Assembly: GCA_005804965.1 (NCBI GenBank)
Contig: SYOC01000413.1
Span: forward strand, 1-32,688
DNA: 32,688 nt
Reading direction: 5' to 3'
Source: Pseudomonadota bacterium
GTDB lineage: Bacteria > Desulfobacterota > Binatia > Bin18
The notes under the pieces are model-generated. The model was not told where the DNA came from. It searched no databases and saw nothing but the letters and a program-made list of their open reading frames with translations. Positions 23,297 to 31,866 of the stretch are shown here, one piece after another; positions within the stretch are counted from its first letter, which is position 1; every line of letters starts with the position of its first letter. The position numbers were made by a program, and so were the translations under genes.

Positions 23297-25348
23297 ATGT
23301 CCTTCAAACTCGGCGTCGATGTTGGTGGCACCTTCACGGATCTTCTTCTCTTCGATGAAATCAGTGGTCGTCAGGTACGAGCCAAAACGCCCTCAACCCC
23401 GGCAGACCCGTCGGTGGGCGTTCTCACTGGCATTGAGAAGGTCTGCCGTCTGGCCGAGATCTCCCCTGGAGAGATCTCTCACATTATGCACGGTACCACC
23501 GTTGCCACGAATGCAGTCTTAGAAGGCAAAGGGGCAAAGGTCGGTCTCATTACCACCGAAGGCTTCAAGCAGATCCTCCATCTCGCACGCTCGTGGACTC
23601 CCGGCCCGCTCGCGGGCTGGATCATTATGGTCAAGCCAGACCCGCCGGCTGCCCTCGAAAATACGTGTGAAGCGAAAGAACGAATTGGCACGAACGGGGA
23701 AGTCGTCAAGCCGCTCGATGAGGACGCCTTACGGAAGGATCTCCAAGCTCTCGCTGCTCGCGGGGTCGAGGCTATCACCATCGCGTTGGTCAACTCCTAT
23801 GCCAATCCTGTGCATGAGAAACGCATCAAAGCCATCGCTCAGGAAATGTTCCCCACTATCCCAGTCACAGCGTCAGCAGAGGTGCTCCCAGAATTCCGCG
23901 AATACGAACGCGCCCTGACCGCAGTGATGAATTCCTACGTGCGTCCCAAGGTCGCGCTGTATATGAAAAACTTCGCCGACCAGCTCGTTGCCCACGGATT
24001 GAAGGCTGAAGTCAACATTCTTCGCTCGGATGCCGGGTTGATGACATTGCGCATGGCGCAAGAACGTCCGGTCTATGGTGTGATGTCAGGACCAGCCGGT
24101 GGTGTGGCCGGTGCCCTCGCCCTTGCCGTGAAAGCCGGATTTCCCGATCTCCTCACACTCGACATGGGTGGCACTTCGACAGATGTCGCGCTCTGCCAAG
24201 ACGGTGCGCAGACCATCGCACGCGAGACGACGCTTGGCTACTTTCCTATCAAAGTTCCCTCGGTCGATGTCCGCAGTATCGGTGCTGGCGGCGGCTCCAT
24301 TGCCCACGTCCCGGAAATTACTAACGCGCTGCGCGTCGGACCACAAAGCGCAGGGGCAGACCCGGGACCAGCCTGTTATGGCCGTGGGGGTACAGAAGCT
24401 ACGGTCACGGACGCGAATGTTGTACTTGGCCACCTCCCACCGCGATTACTGGGTGGTGAGATGACCTTGGATCAAGAAGCGGCCAAGGCGGCAGTCGAGC
24501 GCATCGGACGGAAACTCGGCCTTGATGTATATCGCGCTGCGCAAGGCATCATCGACATCGTCAATGAGAATATGCACGGTGCGCTACGTCTTGTGTCAGT
24601 GCAGCGGGGTTACGATCCACGCAATTTCGCCCTCGTGGCCTTCGGCGGCGCGGGACCGTTGCATGCTAATGCTGTGGCCAAGCTGATCGGATCGTTCCCA
24701 GTACTGATCCCACCTGCCCCTGGTATCTTATGCGCCACTGGCGATGTGTGTTGCGATTTCCGCGAGGAGTTCGCACGCACGGTGCTGCGTACCCTCGATA
24801 AGATTTCTGCCGCAGAAGTCTCGCGCATCTTCCAAGGACTCGGCGAGGAGGCTGCGGGGTGGCTGGAACAAGAAGGCATCGCACGCGAACAGCAGCAGAT
24901 TTTCTACAATGCGGATATGCGCTACTTCCGCCAAGGTTATGAGTTGCCAATTGTCGTCACGCTGGCCGAACTGCAAACGCATGGCACTGGCGTAATTGCC
25001 GACAAATTCCACGCGCTCCACGAGCGACTCTATCGCTTTCGTTTGGATGCAGCCTGCGAGATCGTCAACCTGCGGGCTGTCGCCTTGGGCAAAGGTGTTG
25101 CCCTGCACTTCCCCGAAGGCGCAATAGATGGTCCTTCCCCGCGTCACGCGCTGAGTGATGAACATCGTATTTATTTCGATGGACACTTCCTCACCACGCC
25201 GATTTATCACCGTGCGCAATTGCAGCCCGGCAACCGCATGACGGGCCCGGCTATCGTCACAGAGATGGACTCGACCACTGTGGTGTTGCCAGGCTTTATC
25301 GGCGAGGTAGATCGATATTTCAACATTTTGCTTCGACCGCACGCATAA
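23297..25348 (+). CDS. hyuA: Hydantoinase/oxoprolinase A-subunit family protein
   Basis: The 683-residue protein is an ASKHA-type ATPase subunit of the N-methylhydantoinase/5-oxoprolinase/acetophenone-carboxylase family. The phosphate-1 loop GVDVGGTFTD lies at 6-15, HGTTVATNA at 65-73, LDMGGTSTD at 288-296 and IGAGGGSIAHV soon after; GGAGPLHAN is near 450. In known systems the A and B subunits together cleave cyclic amides with ATP or carboxylate ketones. Substrate cannot be told from sequence. The start is ATG 23297 with GGGAAAG before it. It is divergent from the SnoaL gene and followed after 11 bases by the HicB-like gene and then hyuB, which supports one transcript. Confidence 0.93.
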   Translation: MSFKLGVDVGGTFTDLLLFDEISGRQVRAKTPSTPADPSVGVLTGIEKVCRLAEISPGEISHIMHGTTVATNAVLEGKGAKVGLITTEGFKQILHLARSWTPGPLAGWIIMVKPDPPAALENTCEAKERIGTNGEVVKPLDEDALRKDLQALAARGVEAITIALVNSYANPVHEKRIKAIAQEMFPTIPVTASAEVLPEFREYERALTAVMNSYVRPKVALYMKNFADQLVAHGLKAEVNILRSDAGLMTLRMAQERPVYGVMSGPAGGVAGALALAVKAGFPDLLTLDMGGTSTDVALCQDGAQTIARETTLGYFPIKVPSVDVRSIGAGGGSIAHVPEITNALRVGPQSAGADPGPACYGRGGTEATVTDANVVLGHLPPRLLGGEMTLDQEAAKAAVERIGRKLGLDVYRAAQGIIDIVNENMHGALRLVSVQRGYDPRNFALVAFGGAGPLHANAVAKLIGSFPVLIPPAPGILCATGDVCCDFREEFARTVLRTLDKISAAEVSRIFQGLGEEAAGWLEQEGIAREQQQIFYNADMRYFRQGYELPIVVTLAELQTHGTGVIADKFHALHERLYRFRLDAACEIVNLRAVALGKGVALHFPEGAIDGPSPRHALSDEHRIYFDGHFLTTPIYHRAQLQPGNRMTGPAIVTEMDSTTVVLPGFIGEVDRYFNILLRPHA

Positions 25349-25359
25349 AGGGACATGAT

Positions 25360-25551
25360 ATGGGCACGAAGCTAACGCTTATTTATTGGAAATCAGAGAA
25401 GTTCTGGCTGGGAAAACTTCTCGAATATCCAGAAGTGATGACCCAAGGTGAGACGCTTGAAGAGCTAGAAGAAAATATCAAGGATGCCTACCACTTGCTG
25501 GTACTGGACGACATCCCTGAAGACCATCGCACAAAAACCATCACGCTATGA
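25360..25551 (+). CDS. Small HicB-like (UPF0150) antitoxin-fold protein
   Basis: The 63 residues show the HicB pattern: LTLIYWKSEKFWLGKLLEYP, then EVMTQGETLEELEENIKDAY, then a short tail. HicB proteins have a degraded RNase-H-like fold and usually neutralise the HicA mRNA interferase. No HicA gene is seen: after an overlapping ATGA, the next frame gives only 20 residues (25548-25610) with no HicA motif. The gene lacks the DNA-binding C-terminus of full HicB. It is placed between the A and B subunit genes, 11 bases after hyuA and 46 before hyuB, so it is probably expressed with both. AAAGGGA is the ribosome site. Solitary proteins of this type are common and of unknown role. Confidence 0.8.
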   Translation: MGTKLTLIYWKSEKFWLGKLLEYPEVMTQGETLEELEENIKDAYHLLVLDDIPEDHRTKTITL

Positions 25552-25597
25552 AGTTGAACTGCATCATTGAGAGCGGCTTAGGAAAAAGGAGTCCTGC

Positions 25598-27487
25598 ATG
25601 CGCGACGTAAAAATTGCTCAGATTCCCCAGATCACCGTCGATCCAGTGACGCTCGACATCATTGAGAGCGCCCTGAAGAACTATCGTTACGAGATGGACG
25701 CTGTCTTGTACCGAACGGCGATGTCGCCGGTGATTCGCGAGCAGCATGACGAGTTTCCCATGATCTGCGACCCCAACGGCCGTATGATCGTCGGCCAGTT
25801 TGGCTCGTACATCCGCGAGATGATGGAGACGTTCGACCGCCCTATCTACCAGGGAGATGTCATTCTGCTGAACGACCCTTACCTTTGCGGCGGCGCGATT
25901 TCTCACATCAACGATTTTCTGCTGCTGGTTCCGGTCTTCGATGGCGACGAACTCATTGGCTGGTGCTCCATGTTTGGCCATCAAATGGATGTGGGTGGCC
26001 CTCTCCCCGGCTCATTTCCTACCAATGCCACCTCAATCTTCGGCGAAGGGCTTCGTATTCCACCGGTCAAACTGTTCGAGCGCGGCAAGCTCAATGAAGA
26101 CGTGTTGAACCTTATCCTGAATAACGTACGCATTCCGGTCATGAACCGCTCAGATTTGATGGGTATCGTCGCCGGGTGCAAGACGGCGGAGCAGCGCATG
26201 CTCGAACTGTGCCAGCGCTTTGGCCGCGATACATATCTGGCGGCGACGCAGGCGCTGCTGGAGCGTACCTATCGCGCCATGCATACGCTCATTCAACGCA
26301 ATATCCCCACGGAGCCTCAGTCGTTTGAAGACTACGTCGATGACGACGGCTTAGGCAACGGTCCCTTTAAGATGAAGCTCACCATCTGGCGAGAAGGCGA
26401 GAAGGCCGTCTTCGACTGGACAGGGACTGACCCGCAAGCCGTGGGACCGATCAATTTTTATCTCAATGAGGGCATGTTCAAGAGGTTTATCGGCGTGTAC
26501 CTCATCATGGTCTACGATCCGCAGATTCTGTTCAACGATGGATTCTACGACTTGATTGAAGCCCGCCTGCCAGACGGTTCCCTCCTCCATCCCAAGTTCC
26601 CAGCTCCCCTCGGCTGTCGCACCCATGCCCTCGCCCGGCTCTTCGATGTCATGAGCGGGTGTCTCGGTCAGAAAAGCCCAGAGCTGACCACCGCCGCCGG
26701 CTACGGCACCAGCCCGCATTTGCTCTATAGCGGCACGGACAAGGAGGGCCAATTCTTCTTCATCATGGAAATTAGCTACGGTGGTATTCCTGGACGACCC
26801 ATCGGCGACGGCATGGACGGACATTCGTGGTGGCCGCTGTTCACCAACATCCCAACCGAATATCTGGAGAGCTACTGCCCGATGCGTGTAGACCGTTATT
26901 CCTCGGTCATCGACTCAGGCGGGGCCGGATTGCATCGCGGCGGCAACGGCATCGACAAGTGGTACACGTTCTTAGAGCCGGGTGAGGTCGCTATTCACGA
27001 CGACCGCTGGCTGACACCGCCGTGGGGTATTCTCGGCGGCAAGCCAGGAATGCGCTCAAAGAAGATCTTGGTGCGCCAGGATGGCAGCCGCACCGTTCTC
27101 CCATCCAAATGCGATCAAGTCAGGGTCGAACCCGGCGATCAGCTCATTTTCCAAACTGCCGGCGGTGGCGGCTGGGGCGACCCGCTTCAACGTCTGGCCG
27201 AGCAAGTCCGGACCGATGTACTTCGCGAATTGGTGTCGTCGGAAAAGGCCCAGCGCGATTACGGGGTGGTACTGGACCCGCAGACGTGCGAGGTCAACCA
27301 GACCGCTACACAAGCCTTACGAGAGAAGATAGCGAAAGAACGCGGCACCATGCAGACCTTCGACTTTGGGCCGCCACTCGCAGAACTCCTTGCCCGTTGC
27401 AAAGAAGAGACTGGTCTCGAGCCTCCCGTGCCACCAAAACTGCCAACACATTGGGCGACGAATGGCGTAAAGAAGGAGGCTGCCTAA
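25598..27487 (+). CDS. hyuB: Hydantoinase/oxoprolinase B-subunit family protein
   Basis: The 629-residue protein matches HyuB: TVDPVTLDIIESALKNYRYE near the N-terminus (13-32), MICDPNGRMIVGQFGSYI, LNDPYLCGGAISHINDF and FGHQMDVGGPLPGS, and the C-terminal glycine-rich QTAGGGGWGDPLQR. In family members the subunit carries metal- and substrate-binding residues and works with HyuA. About 50 charged residues follow the last conserved block, a bit longer than many relatives. AAAGGAG six bases before the ATG is strong. It ends 74 bases from the convergent ABC1-kinase gene; TCCGGCG and CGCCGGA (27546-27571) can pair but have no T run. Confidence 0.93.
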   Translation: MRDVKIAQIPQITVDPVTLDIIESALKNYRYEMDAVLYRTAMSPVIREQHDEFPMICDPNGRMIVGQFGSYIREMMETFDRPIYQGDVILLNDPYLCGGAISHINDFLLLVPVFDGDELIGWCSMFGHQMDVGGPLPGSFPTNATSIFGEGLRIPPVKLFERGKLNEDVLNLILNNVRIPVMNRSDLMGIVAGCKTAEQRMLELCQRFGRDTYLAATQALLERTYRAMHTLIQRNIPTEPQSFEDYVDDDGLGNGPFKMKLTIWREGEKAVFDWTGTDPQAVGPINFYLNEGMFKRFIGVYLIMVYDPQILFNDGFYDLIEARLPDGSLLHPKFPAPLGCRTHALARLFDVMSGCLGQKSPELTTAAGYGTSPHLLYSGTDKEGQFFFIMEISYGGIPGRPIGDGMDGHSWWPLFTNIPTEYLESYCPMRVDRYSSVIDSGGAGLHRGGNGIDKWYTFLEPGEVAIHDDRWLTPPWGILGGKPGMRSKKILVRQDGSRTVLPSKCDQVRVEPGDQLIFQTAGGGGWGDPLQRLAEQVRTDVLRELVSSEKAQRDYGVVLDPQTCEVNQTATQALREKIAKERGTMQTFDFGPPLAELLARCKEETGLEPPVPPKLPTHWATNGVKKEAA

Positions 27488-27561
27488 GCCGCAAAGATCA
27501 TCCCTCAAATCTGATGAGATGAAGGATCAGTCGCTGGGCTGGGCGTCCGGCGAAGGCTAAC

Positions 27562-28893
27562 TCACGCCGGAGATCTCTCCAAGCATTGGCGAAACAGCCG
27601 ATGCCAGTTGGTGATGACACCAAACTGGTGAATGTAACCGTCGAGGCCGAGCAGTGCACGCATCAGAAAAGGATGATGTCCAGGCGCAGTAAAGATGCGA
27701 TGTTCAAGCCCGATGCTGGCAATCTCCATGGTCTTCGCCATAGAGTCGAAATCACGTGGATCGAAGGCCTTATCTTCAATCACTCCTTCAAACATAATCC
27801 CCATGACCCGCGCGAGCGGCTGAGGATCTTGCTCCGGGGCCAGGTACCCCAGCGCCACAAAGCACCGCCCCATGGCTTCGAGATCCTTGGCAAGGATCGC
27901 TTTCGCGAGTGCGAGATATTGTCGGCGTACTTCTTCGGGGAAGACGCGAATACTGCCGAAATCGAGCATCGCCAGCTTGGGATGATAGGTCACCAAATAA
28001 TTGCCCGGGTGGGGATCGGTATGTAGCACACCAAAGGCGAACAGTTGTCGCCATGTGGTGGTGAAGTATTTGATGACGACCCAGTCTTGCAAGCTCTTTT
28101 CAACTCCGGGGGAGGCAATATCCGGCAGTGTATACCCGTCGATGTATTCCATCGTCAACACCCGACGGGACGAAAATTTGGGATAGACTTGAGGAACGAG
28201 GATGTCCTCATCGTCGGCAAACAAGCGTTGAAACAGTTGGATGTTTTCAGCCTCGTGAAGATAATCCAATTCTTCAGATAAGCGTTCTTCCATCTCAAGA
28301 TACGCATCGTTGGCATCGAATTTTTGCCGCAACACATCGCGTGTCATGACAGTAAAGACCTGCAACAACGCACGCAGGTTCTTCAAGTCTTGCGCCACGG
28401 TTTGGTCCACGCCAGGATACTGAATCTTGACTACCACCTCTTCCCCACTTTTGAGGCGGGCACGATGCACCTGCCCAAGCGAGGCAGCGGCAAATGCCTC
28501 GGCTTCGAAATGCGCAAAGAGCTGTTCCGGGTATTTCCCCAGTTCGCGTTTCACTTGCTCGCGAATCAGCCCATAGTCCATCGGTGGCACGGACGATTGC
28601 ACGACGGATAAAATGTTCACAACTTCAGTCGGGAGAATATCCGTCCGCATGCTCAACATTTGCACGAGCTTCATGAACGCGCCGCGCAATTCGCGCGAGT
28701 CCTCGACAATGCGCAGAGCGTTCTTTAAATGCAGGTCGAGCTGTGCTTGTTCGTGCGTATCAGTCGATTGGAAGGGACGTTTCAGGGCCTGCCACAGATA
28801 ACTGCCACCGACAGCAGTCGTCAGCGCCCCGACTTGCAGGGCACGTTTGGCACGCCCCTGTGTTAGGCCGGAAGGTTTGCGTTTGCTGGGCAC
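27562..28893 (-). CDS. ABC1/AarF/UbiB-family atypical kinase
   Basis: The 443 residues contain the ABC1 motifs: helix segment GAFMKLVQMLSMRTDILP (71-88), the alanine-rich loop FAAASLGQVHRA (134-145), the Lys156 region VVVKIQYPG, HTDPHPGN (291-298, catalytic-loop Asp) and MLDFG (309-313). The family signature K-x-G-Q reads Lys75-Leu-Val77-Gln78, so its Gly is Val. ABC1 proteins act as ATP-dependent helpers of isoprenoid-quinone synthesis or lipid handling; some bacterial ones are only near metabolic genes. The start is GTG at 28893, which overlaps the end of larB by 31 bases; no clear ribosome site, so coupled translation is likely. Confidence 0.9.
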   Translation of the reverse strand: MPSKRKPSGLTQGRAKRALQVGALTTAVGGSYLWQALKRPFQSTDTHEQAQLDLHLKNALRIVEDSRELRGAFMKLVQMLSMRTDILPTEVVNILSVVQSSVPPMDYGLIREQVKRELGKYPEQLFAHFEAEAFAAASLGQVHRARLKSGEEVVVKIQYPGVDQTVAQDLKNLRALLQVFTVMTRDVLRQKFDANDAYLEMEERLSEELDYLHEAENIQLFQRLFADDEDILVPQVYPKFSSRRVLTMEYIDGYTLPDIASPGVEKSLQDWVVIKYFTTTWRQLFAFGVLHTDPHPGNYLVTYHPKLAMLDFGSIRVFPEEVRRQYLALAKAILAKDLEAMGRCFVALGYLAPEQDPQPLARVMGIMFEGVIEDKAFDPRDFDSMAKTMEIASIGLEHRIFTAPGHHPFLMRALLGLDGYIHQFGVITNWHRLFRQCLERSPA

Positions 28894-29642
28894 GAGAGGC
28901 GATTCATCAGTGTCGCTGCGGCAGCAGCACCAAAGCCATTATCGATATTCACCACCGTGATACCGGCAGCACATGAATTCAGCATGGCGAGCAAAGCGGC
29001 AAGTCCATTGAAGCTCGCGCCATAGCCGATGCTGGTGGGCACGGCAATCACCGGACGGTCAACTAATCCGCCGATAACACTCGGCAACGCACCTTCCATG
29101 CCGGCAACAACGATGAGAACAGAAGCTGCATGCAGTTTCTCCAGATTGCCGAGCAGCCGATGCAAACCAGCAACACCGACATCATAGAGACGATCCACAC
29201 CGTTCCCTAACAGCTCAGCGGTCACTGCAGCTTCCTCCGCCACTGGTAGGTCCGCCGTACCAGCGGACACGACGAGAATACGTCCTTGTCCACGTGGAGG
29301 CTCCGGCGGCGTGCCCAGCGCACCCAAACGGCCATCAGGATAGTAACGTAACTCCGGCAGCGCCGTGCCAACTTCGGCAGCGGCTTGCGTATCTAGGCGG
29401 GTGATTAAGACATGTTGACCTTGCTCGTTCAGTCGTTGCGCTATCGCGATAATCTGCGCGGTAGTTTTTCCTTGTCCCAGGATGACTTCAGGGAATCCTT
29501 TACGTAAGGCACGGTGATGATCGACCAGCGCGAACCCGAGATCTTCAAACGGCAAGGTTTTGAGTGCGTCGAGAGCATGGTCGATAGAAATGCCTCCGTC
29601 GCGGACACTGCTCAGAAGTTCATGAAGACGAGTGCGATCCAT
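28863..29642 (-). CDS. larB: LarB, nickel-pincer cofactor biosynthesis (PurE-like) protein
   Basis: The 259-residue protein has the LarB layout: a short N-terminal helical domain (1-90, FALVDHHRALRKGFPEVILG) and a PurE-like domain with VVSAGTADLPVAEEAA, VVAGMEGALPSVIGGLVDRP and VPTSIGYGASFNGLAALLAM. In known bacteria LarB carboxylates and hydrolyses nicotinate adenine dinucleotide as first step of the Ni-pincer cofactor of lactate racemase-type enzymes. LarC and LarE are not in the window. ATG 29642 is 12 bases after the thiL stop, but no Shine-Dalgarno is visible (TCAATTTTCTTT). Overlaps the ABC1 gene. Confidence 0.92.
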   Translation of the reverse strand: MDRTRLHELLSSVRDGGISIDHALDALKTLPFEDLGFALVDHHRALRKGFPEVILGQGKTTAQIIAIAQRLNEQGQHVLITRLDTQAAAEVGTALPELRYYPDGRLGALGTPPEPPRGQGRILVVSAGTADLPVAEEAAVTAELLGNGVDRLYDVGVAGLHRLLGNLEKLHAASVLIVVAGMEGALPSVIGGLVDRPVIAVPTSIGYGASFNGLAALLAMLNSCAAGITVVNIDNGFGAAAAATLMNRLSCPANANLPA

Positions 29643-29654
29643 AAAGAAAATTGA

Positions 29655-30635
29655 TTAAGCCTGATGAAAGTGATCGTGGCCCGCACGAACCGGAACGTAT
29701 TCGCTACCATCGGCATTGTAGACGCGAATTCCTTGCGACTGCGGCACGATGCGCCCGATGCGGGTAATCGGACAACCGGTCATCGCCGCCAGCTCTGCGA
29801 GTGCAGCGTGATGCTCGGTCGGGGCAGAGAAGAGCAGTTCGTAATCTTCTCCACCAGCGAGGGCGCAGCTCCAGTCCGCAGCACCAAGAATAGCGAAGTA
29901 ACACGAGGAGAGCGGGAGCAGTGCGGTTTCAACTGCCGCCCCAACGTGGCTAGCTCCACACACATGTCCCAAGTCTTGCAACAACCCGTCGCTCACGTCG
30001 ATCATCGCAGTGGCGAGTTTACGAGCCGCCACCTCCCGTCCGACCATCGTCCGCGCCGTCGGCGTGAGAAAACGTGCTTTTGCTGCACGTGCCGGAGCAT
30101 CATCGCGCCCTTCCTGCAACATACGCAATCCGACAGCGGCATCGCCAGGAGTTCCCGTCACGTAGAGACCATCGCCGACACGCGCCCCGGCACGTTGCAA
30201 CACGCGCCCTTGGGCCTGTCCCAGCAACGTGACCGAGACCATAAAACACGGTGCAGCGCTCATGTTGCCACCAATCAGCGCTGCACCGTCGTTCTGGGCT
30301 GCGTGAAGGAAACCATCAAAGAATTCATCCAAGACTTGCACTTCACAGTCTTGCGGCACAGCGAGGCTCAATAAAGCAAACGTTGGCGTTGCCCCCATCG
30401 CAGCGATATCACTCGCGTTGACAGCAAACGCTTTCTCACCGAGCGTGGAGAACGAACCCCATTCACGGCGAAAGTGTACGTTTTCTATCATCGCGTCGGT
30501 AGTAATCACCGTAGTTCCTGGGAGCGTCAGTGCCGCGCAGTCATCGCCAATGCCCAACGCCACCCTAGGGTCAGCAGGCACGCGGGCACGTAAGCGCGAC
30601 AGAAAAGAAAACTCTCCTAGCTCACGGAGTTGCAT
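29655..30635 (-). CDS. thiL: Thiamine-monophosphate kinase
   Basis: The 326-residue protein phosphorylates thiamine monophosphate to the diphosphate coenzyme. ThiL motifs are clear: LGIGDDCAAL (27-36), TTDAMIENVHFRREW (45-59, the Asp-rich Mg/ATP segment), VNASDIAAMGATP (72-84), GLYVTGTPGDAAVGL and the ATP-binding IDVSDGLLQDLGH. ATG 30635 has AGGGA five bases upstream. It lies 14 bases after dnaJ and 12 before larB, in one minus-strand run. Confidence 0.96.
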   Translation of the reverse strand: MQLRELGEFSFLSRLRARVPADPRVALGIGDDCAALTLPGTTVITTDAMIENVHFRREWGSFSTLGEKAFAVNASDIAAMGATPTFALLSLAVPQDCEVQVLDEFFDGFLHAAQNDGAALIGGNMSAAPCFMVSVTLLGQAQGRVLQRAGARVGDGLYVTGTPGDAAVGLRMLQEGRDDAPARAAKARFLTPTARTMVGREVAARKLATAMIDVSDGLLQDLGHVCGASHVGAAVETALLPLSSCYFAILGAADWSCALAGGEDYELLFSAPTEHHAALAELAAMTGCPITRIGRIVPQSQGIRVYNADGSEYVPVRAGHDHFHQA

Positions 30636-30649
30636 ATTCTTCCCTGCGG

Positions 30650-31771
30650 CTATCCGAAGAGTTCCTTCACCTTCTCGAAGAACCCTTTACTCATGGGATG
30701 CGCACCTTCGCCATCGAGGCGAGCAAATTCTTCTAAAAGTTCTCGCTGTTTTGCAGAAAGCTTGCGTGGGGTTTCCACTACGACGCGCACGAGTTGATCC
30801 CCACGTCCACCGCCGTGTAGGTCCACAACTCCCTTGCCGCGCAGACGAAAGGTACTGCTCGATTGCGTGCCCGCCGGGACTTTCATCTTCAGCTTGCCTT
30901 CTAGGGTCGGCACTTCAATCTCAGTCCCGAGCGCAGCTTGAGGAAAACTCACCGGAATTTCACACACGACATCGTTATGCTGACGGATGAAGAGCGGGTG
31001 TTCACGAACCCGCAGCATGACATACAAATCACCGGCACTCCCGCCAGCAAGACTGGCTTCTCCTTCGCCACGCAATTTCAGTCGCGCGCCGGTATCCACA
31101 CCCGCTGGAATCTTGACCGGCAAAGTCGAGGTTTTGCGAGTCGCGCCGGTGCCACGACACGGCGTACAGGGATCGGTAATCACGGTTCCCTGCCCGCCGC
31201 ACTGGGTGCAGGTCCGCGCGATGGTAAAAAATCCTTGTTGGAAACGCACCTGGCCACTGCCACGGCACATCGTACACGTTTTCGGCGTCGTACCAGGCTT
31301 GGCTCCTTTCCCACCGCAGGTTTCACAGGGCGTCATGCGGGGAATGGAGATAGTTTTCTCGGTGCCAAAAGCGGCTTCCTCAAAAGAGATCTCCAGGTTG
31401 TAGCTCAGGTCTTCTCCACGCCGGGTGCCACGTCGCCCGCCACGTCCGGAGCCACCACCGAAGATATCACCAAAAATACCGCCAAGAATATCGTCGAAGT
31501 TGCCAGAGAAATCGAAGCCGCCAAATCCAGGGCCGCCACCTTGCTCAAAGGCCGCATGCCCGTAGCGATCATATTGCGCCCGCTTCTCCGGGTCACTGAG
31601 CACCGCATACGCCTCAGAAAGTTCTTTGAATTTTTCCTCGGCGGCTTTATCGCCGGGGTTGCGATCAGGATGGTAGCGCATCGCAGCTTTGCGATACGCC
31701 TTCTTCATTTCCTCATCGCTGGTGGTGCGGCTGACACCCAGTAATTCATAATAATCGGCTTTTGTGGCCAT
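30650..31771 (-). CDS. dnaJ: Chaperone DnaJ (Hsp40)
   Basis: The 373-residue protein stimulates DnaK and binds unfolded proteins. J domain 1-70 with HPD at 34-36; Gly/Phe-rich linker about 76-115; four zinc modules CETCGGKG (149), CTMCRGSG (166), CTQCGGQG (188) and CTPCRGTG (202); then the two beta-sandwich substrate-binding domains and C-terminal helix. All expected cysteines and the HPD are intact, normal type I DnaJ. AGGGG lies eight bases before ATG 31771. A terminator separates it from dnaK upstream, so it probably has its own promoter in the 25 bases to the hairpin or depends on read-through. Confidence 0.97.
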   Translation of the reverse strand: MATKADYYELLGVSRTTSDEEMKKAYRKAAMRYHPDRNPGDKAAEEKFKELSEAYAVLSDPEKRAQYDRYGHAAFEQGGGPGFGGFDFSGNFDDILGGIFGDIFGGGSGRGGRRGTRRGEDLSYNLEISFEEAAFGTEKTISIPRMTPCETCGGKGAKPGTTPKTCTMCRGSGQVRFQQGFFTIARTCTQCGGQGTVITDPCTPCRGTGATRKTSTLPVKIPAGVDTGARLKLRGEGEASLAGGSAGDLYVMLRVREHPLFIRQHNDVVCEIPVSFPQAALGTEIEVPTLEGKLKMKVPAGTQSSSTFRLRGKGVVDLHGGGRGDQLVRVVVETPRKLSAKQRELLEEFARLDGEGAHPMSKGFFEKVKELFG

Positions 31772-31795
31772 ACGTCACGCCCCTGCCCCTGTAAC

Positions 31796-31837
31796 AAAAA
31801 GCCCCCACTCTCCCCCAAACGGGGGAAGTGAGGGCTT
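31796..31837 (-). terminator. Rho-independent terminator after dnaK
   Basis: On the minus strand AAGCCCTCACTTCCCCC pairs with GGGGGAGAGTGGGGGCTT around a four-base loop (GTTT), with a few mismatches mid-stem, and is followed by a run of T. The plus-strand side lacks a T run, so it works for dnaK. It lies 30 bases past the dnaK stop. Confidence 0.85.
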
Positions 31838-31866
31838 AAAGGACGCCGATATGCAGCGGCGCCGTG

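Noticed and set aside
25548-25610. 20-residue ORF overlapping the HicB-like stop (ATGA), considered as a HicA
   Set aside because: Far too short, lacks the HicA double-stranded-RNA-binding-like pattern and catalytic His, and overlaps the hyuB start.
25560-25670. 13-base repeat ATCATTGAGAGCG at 25560 and 25657
   Set aside because: The second copy is inside hyuB coding sequence and encodes a conserved IIES; probably chance or a trivial duplication.
27546-27571. TCCGGCG/CGCCGGA inverted repeat between hyuB and the ABC1 gene, as terminator
   Set aside because: Loop of 12, stem of 7, no T run on either strand, and it overlaps the ABC1 stop codon.
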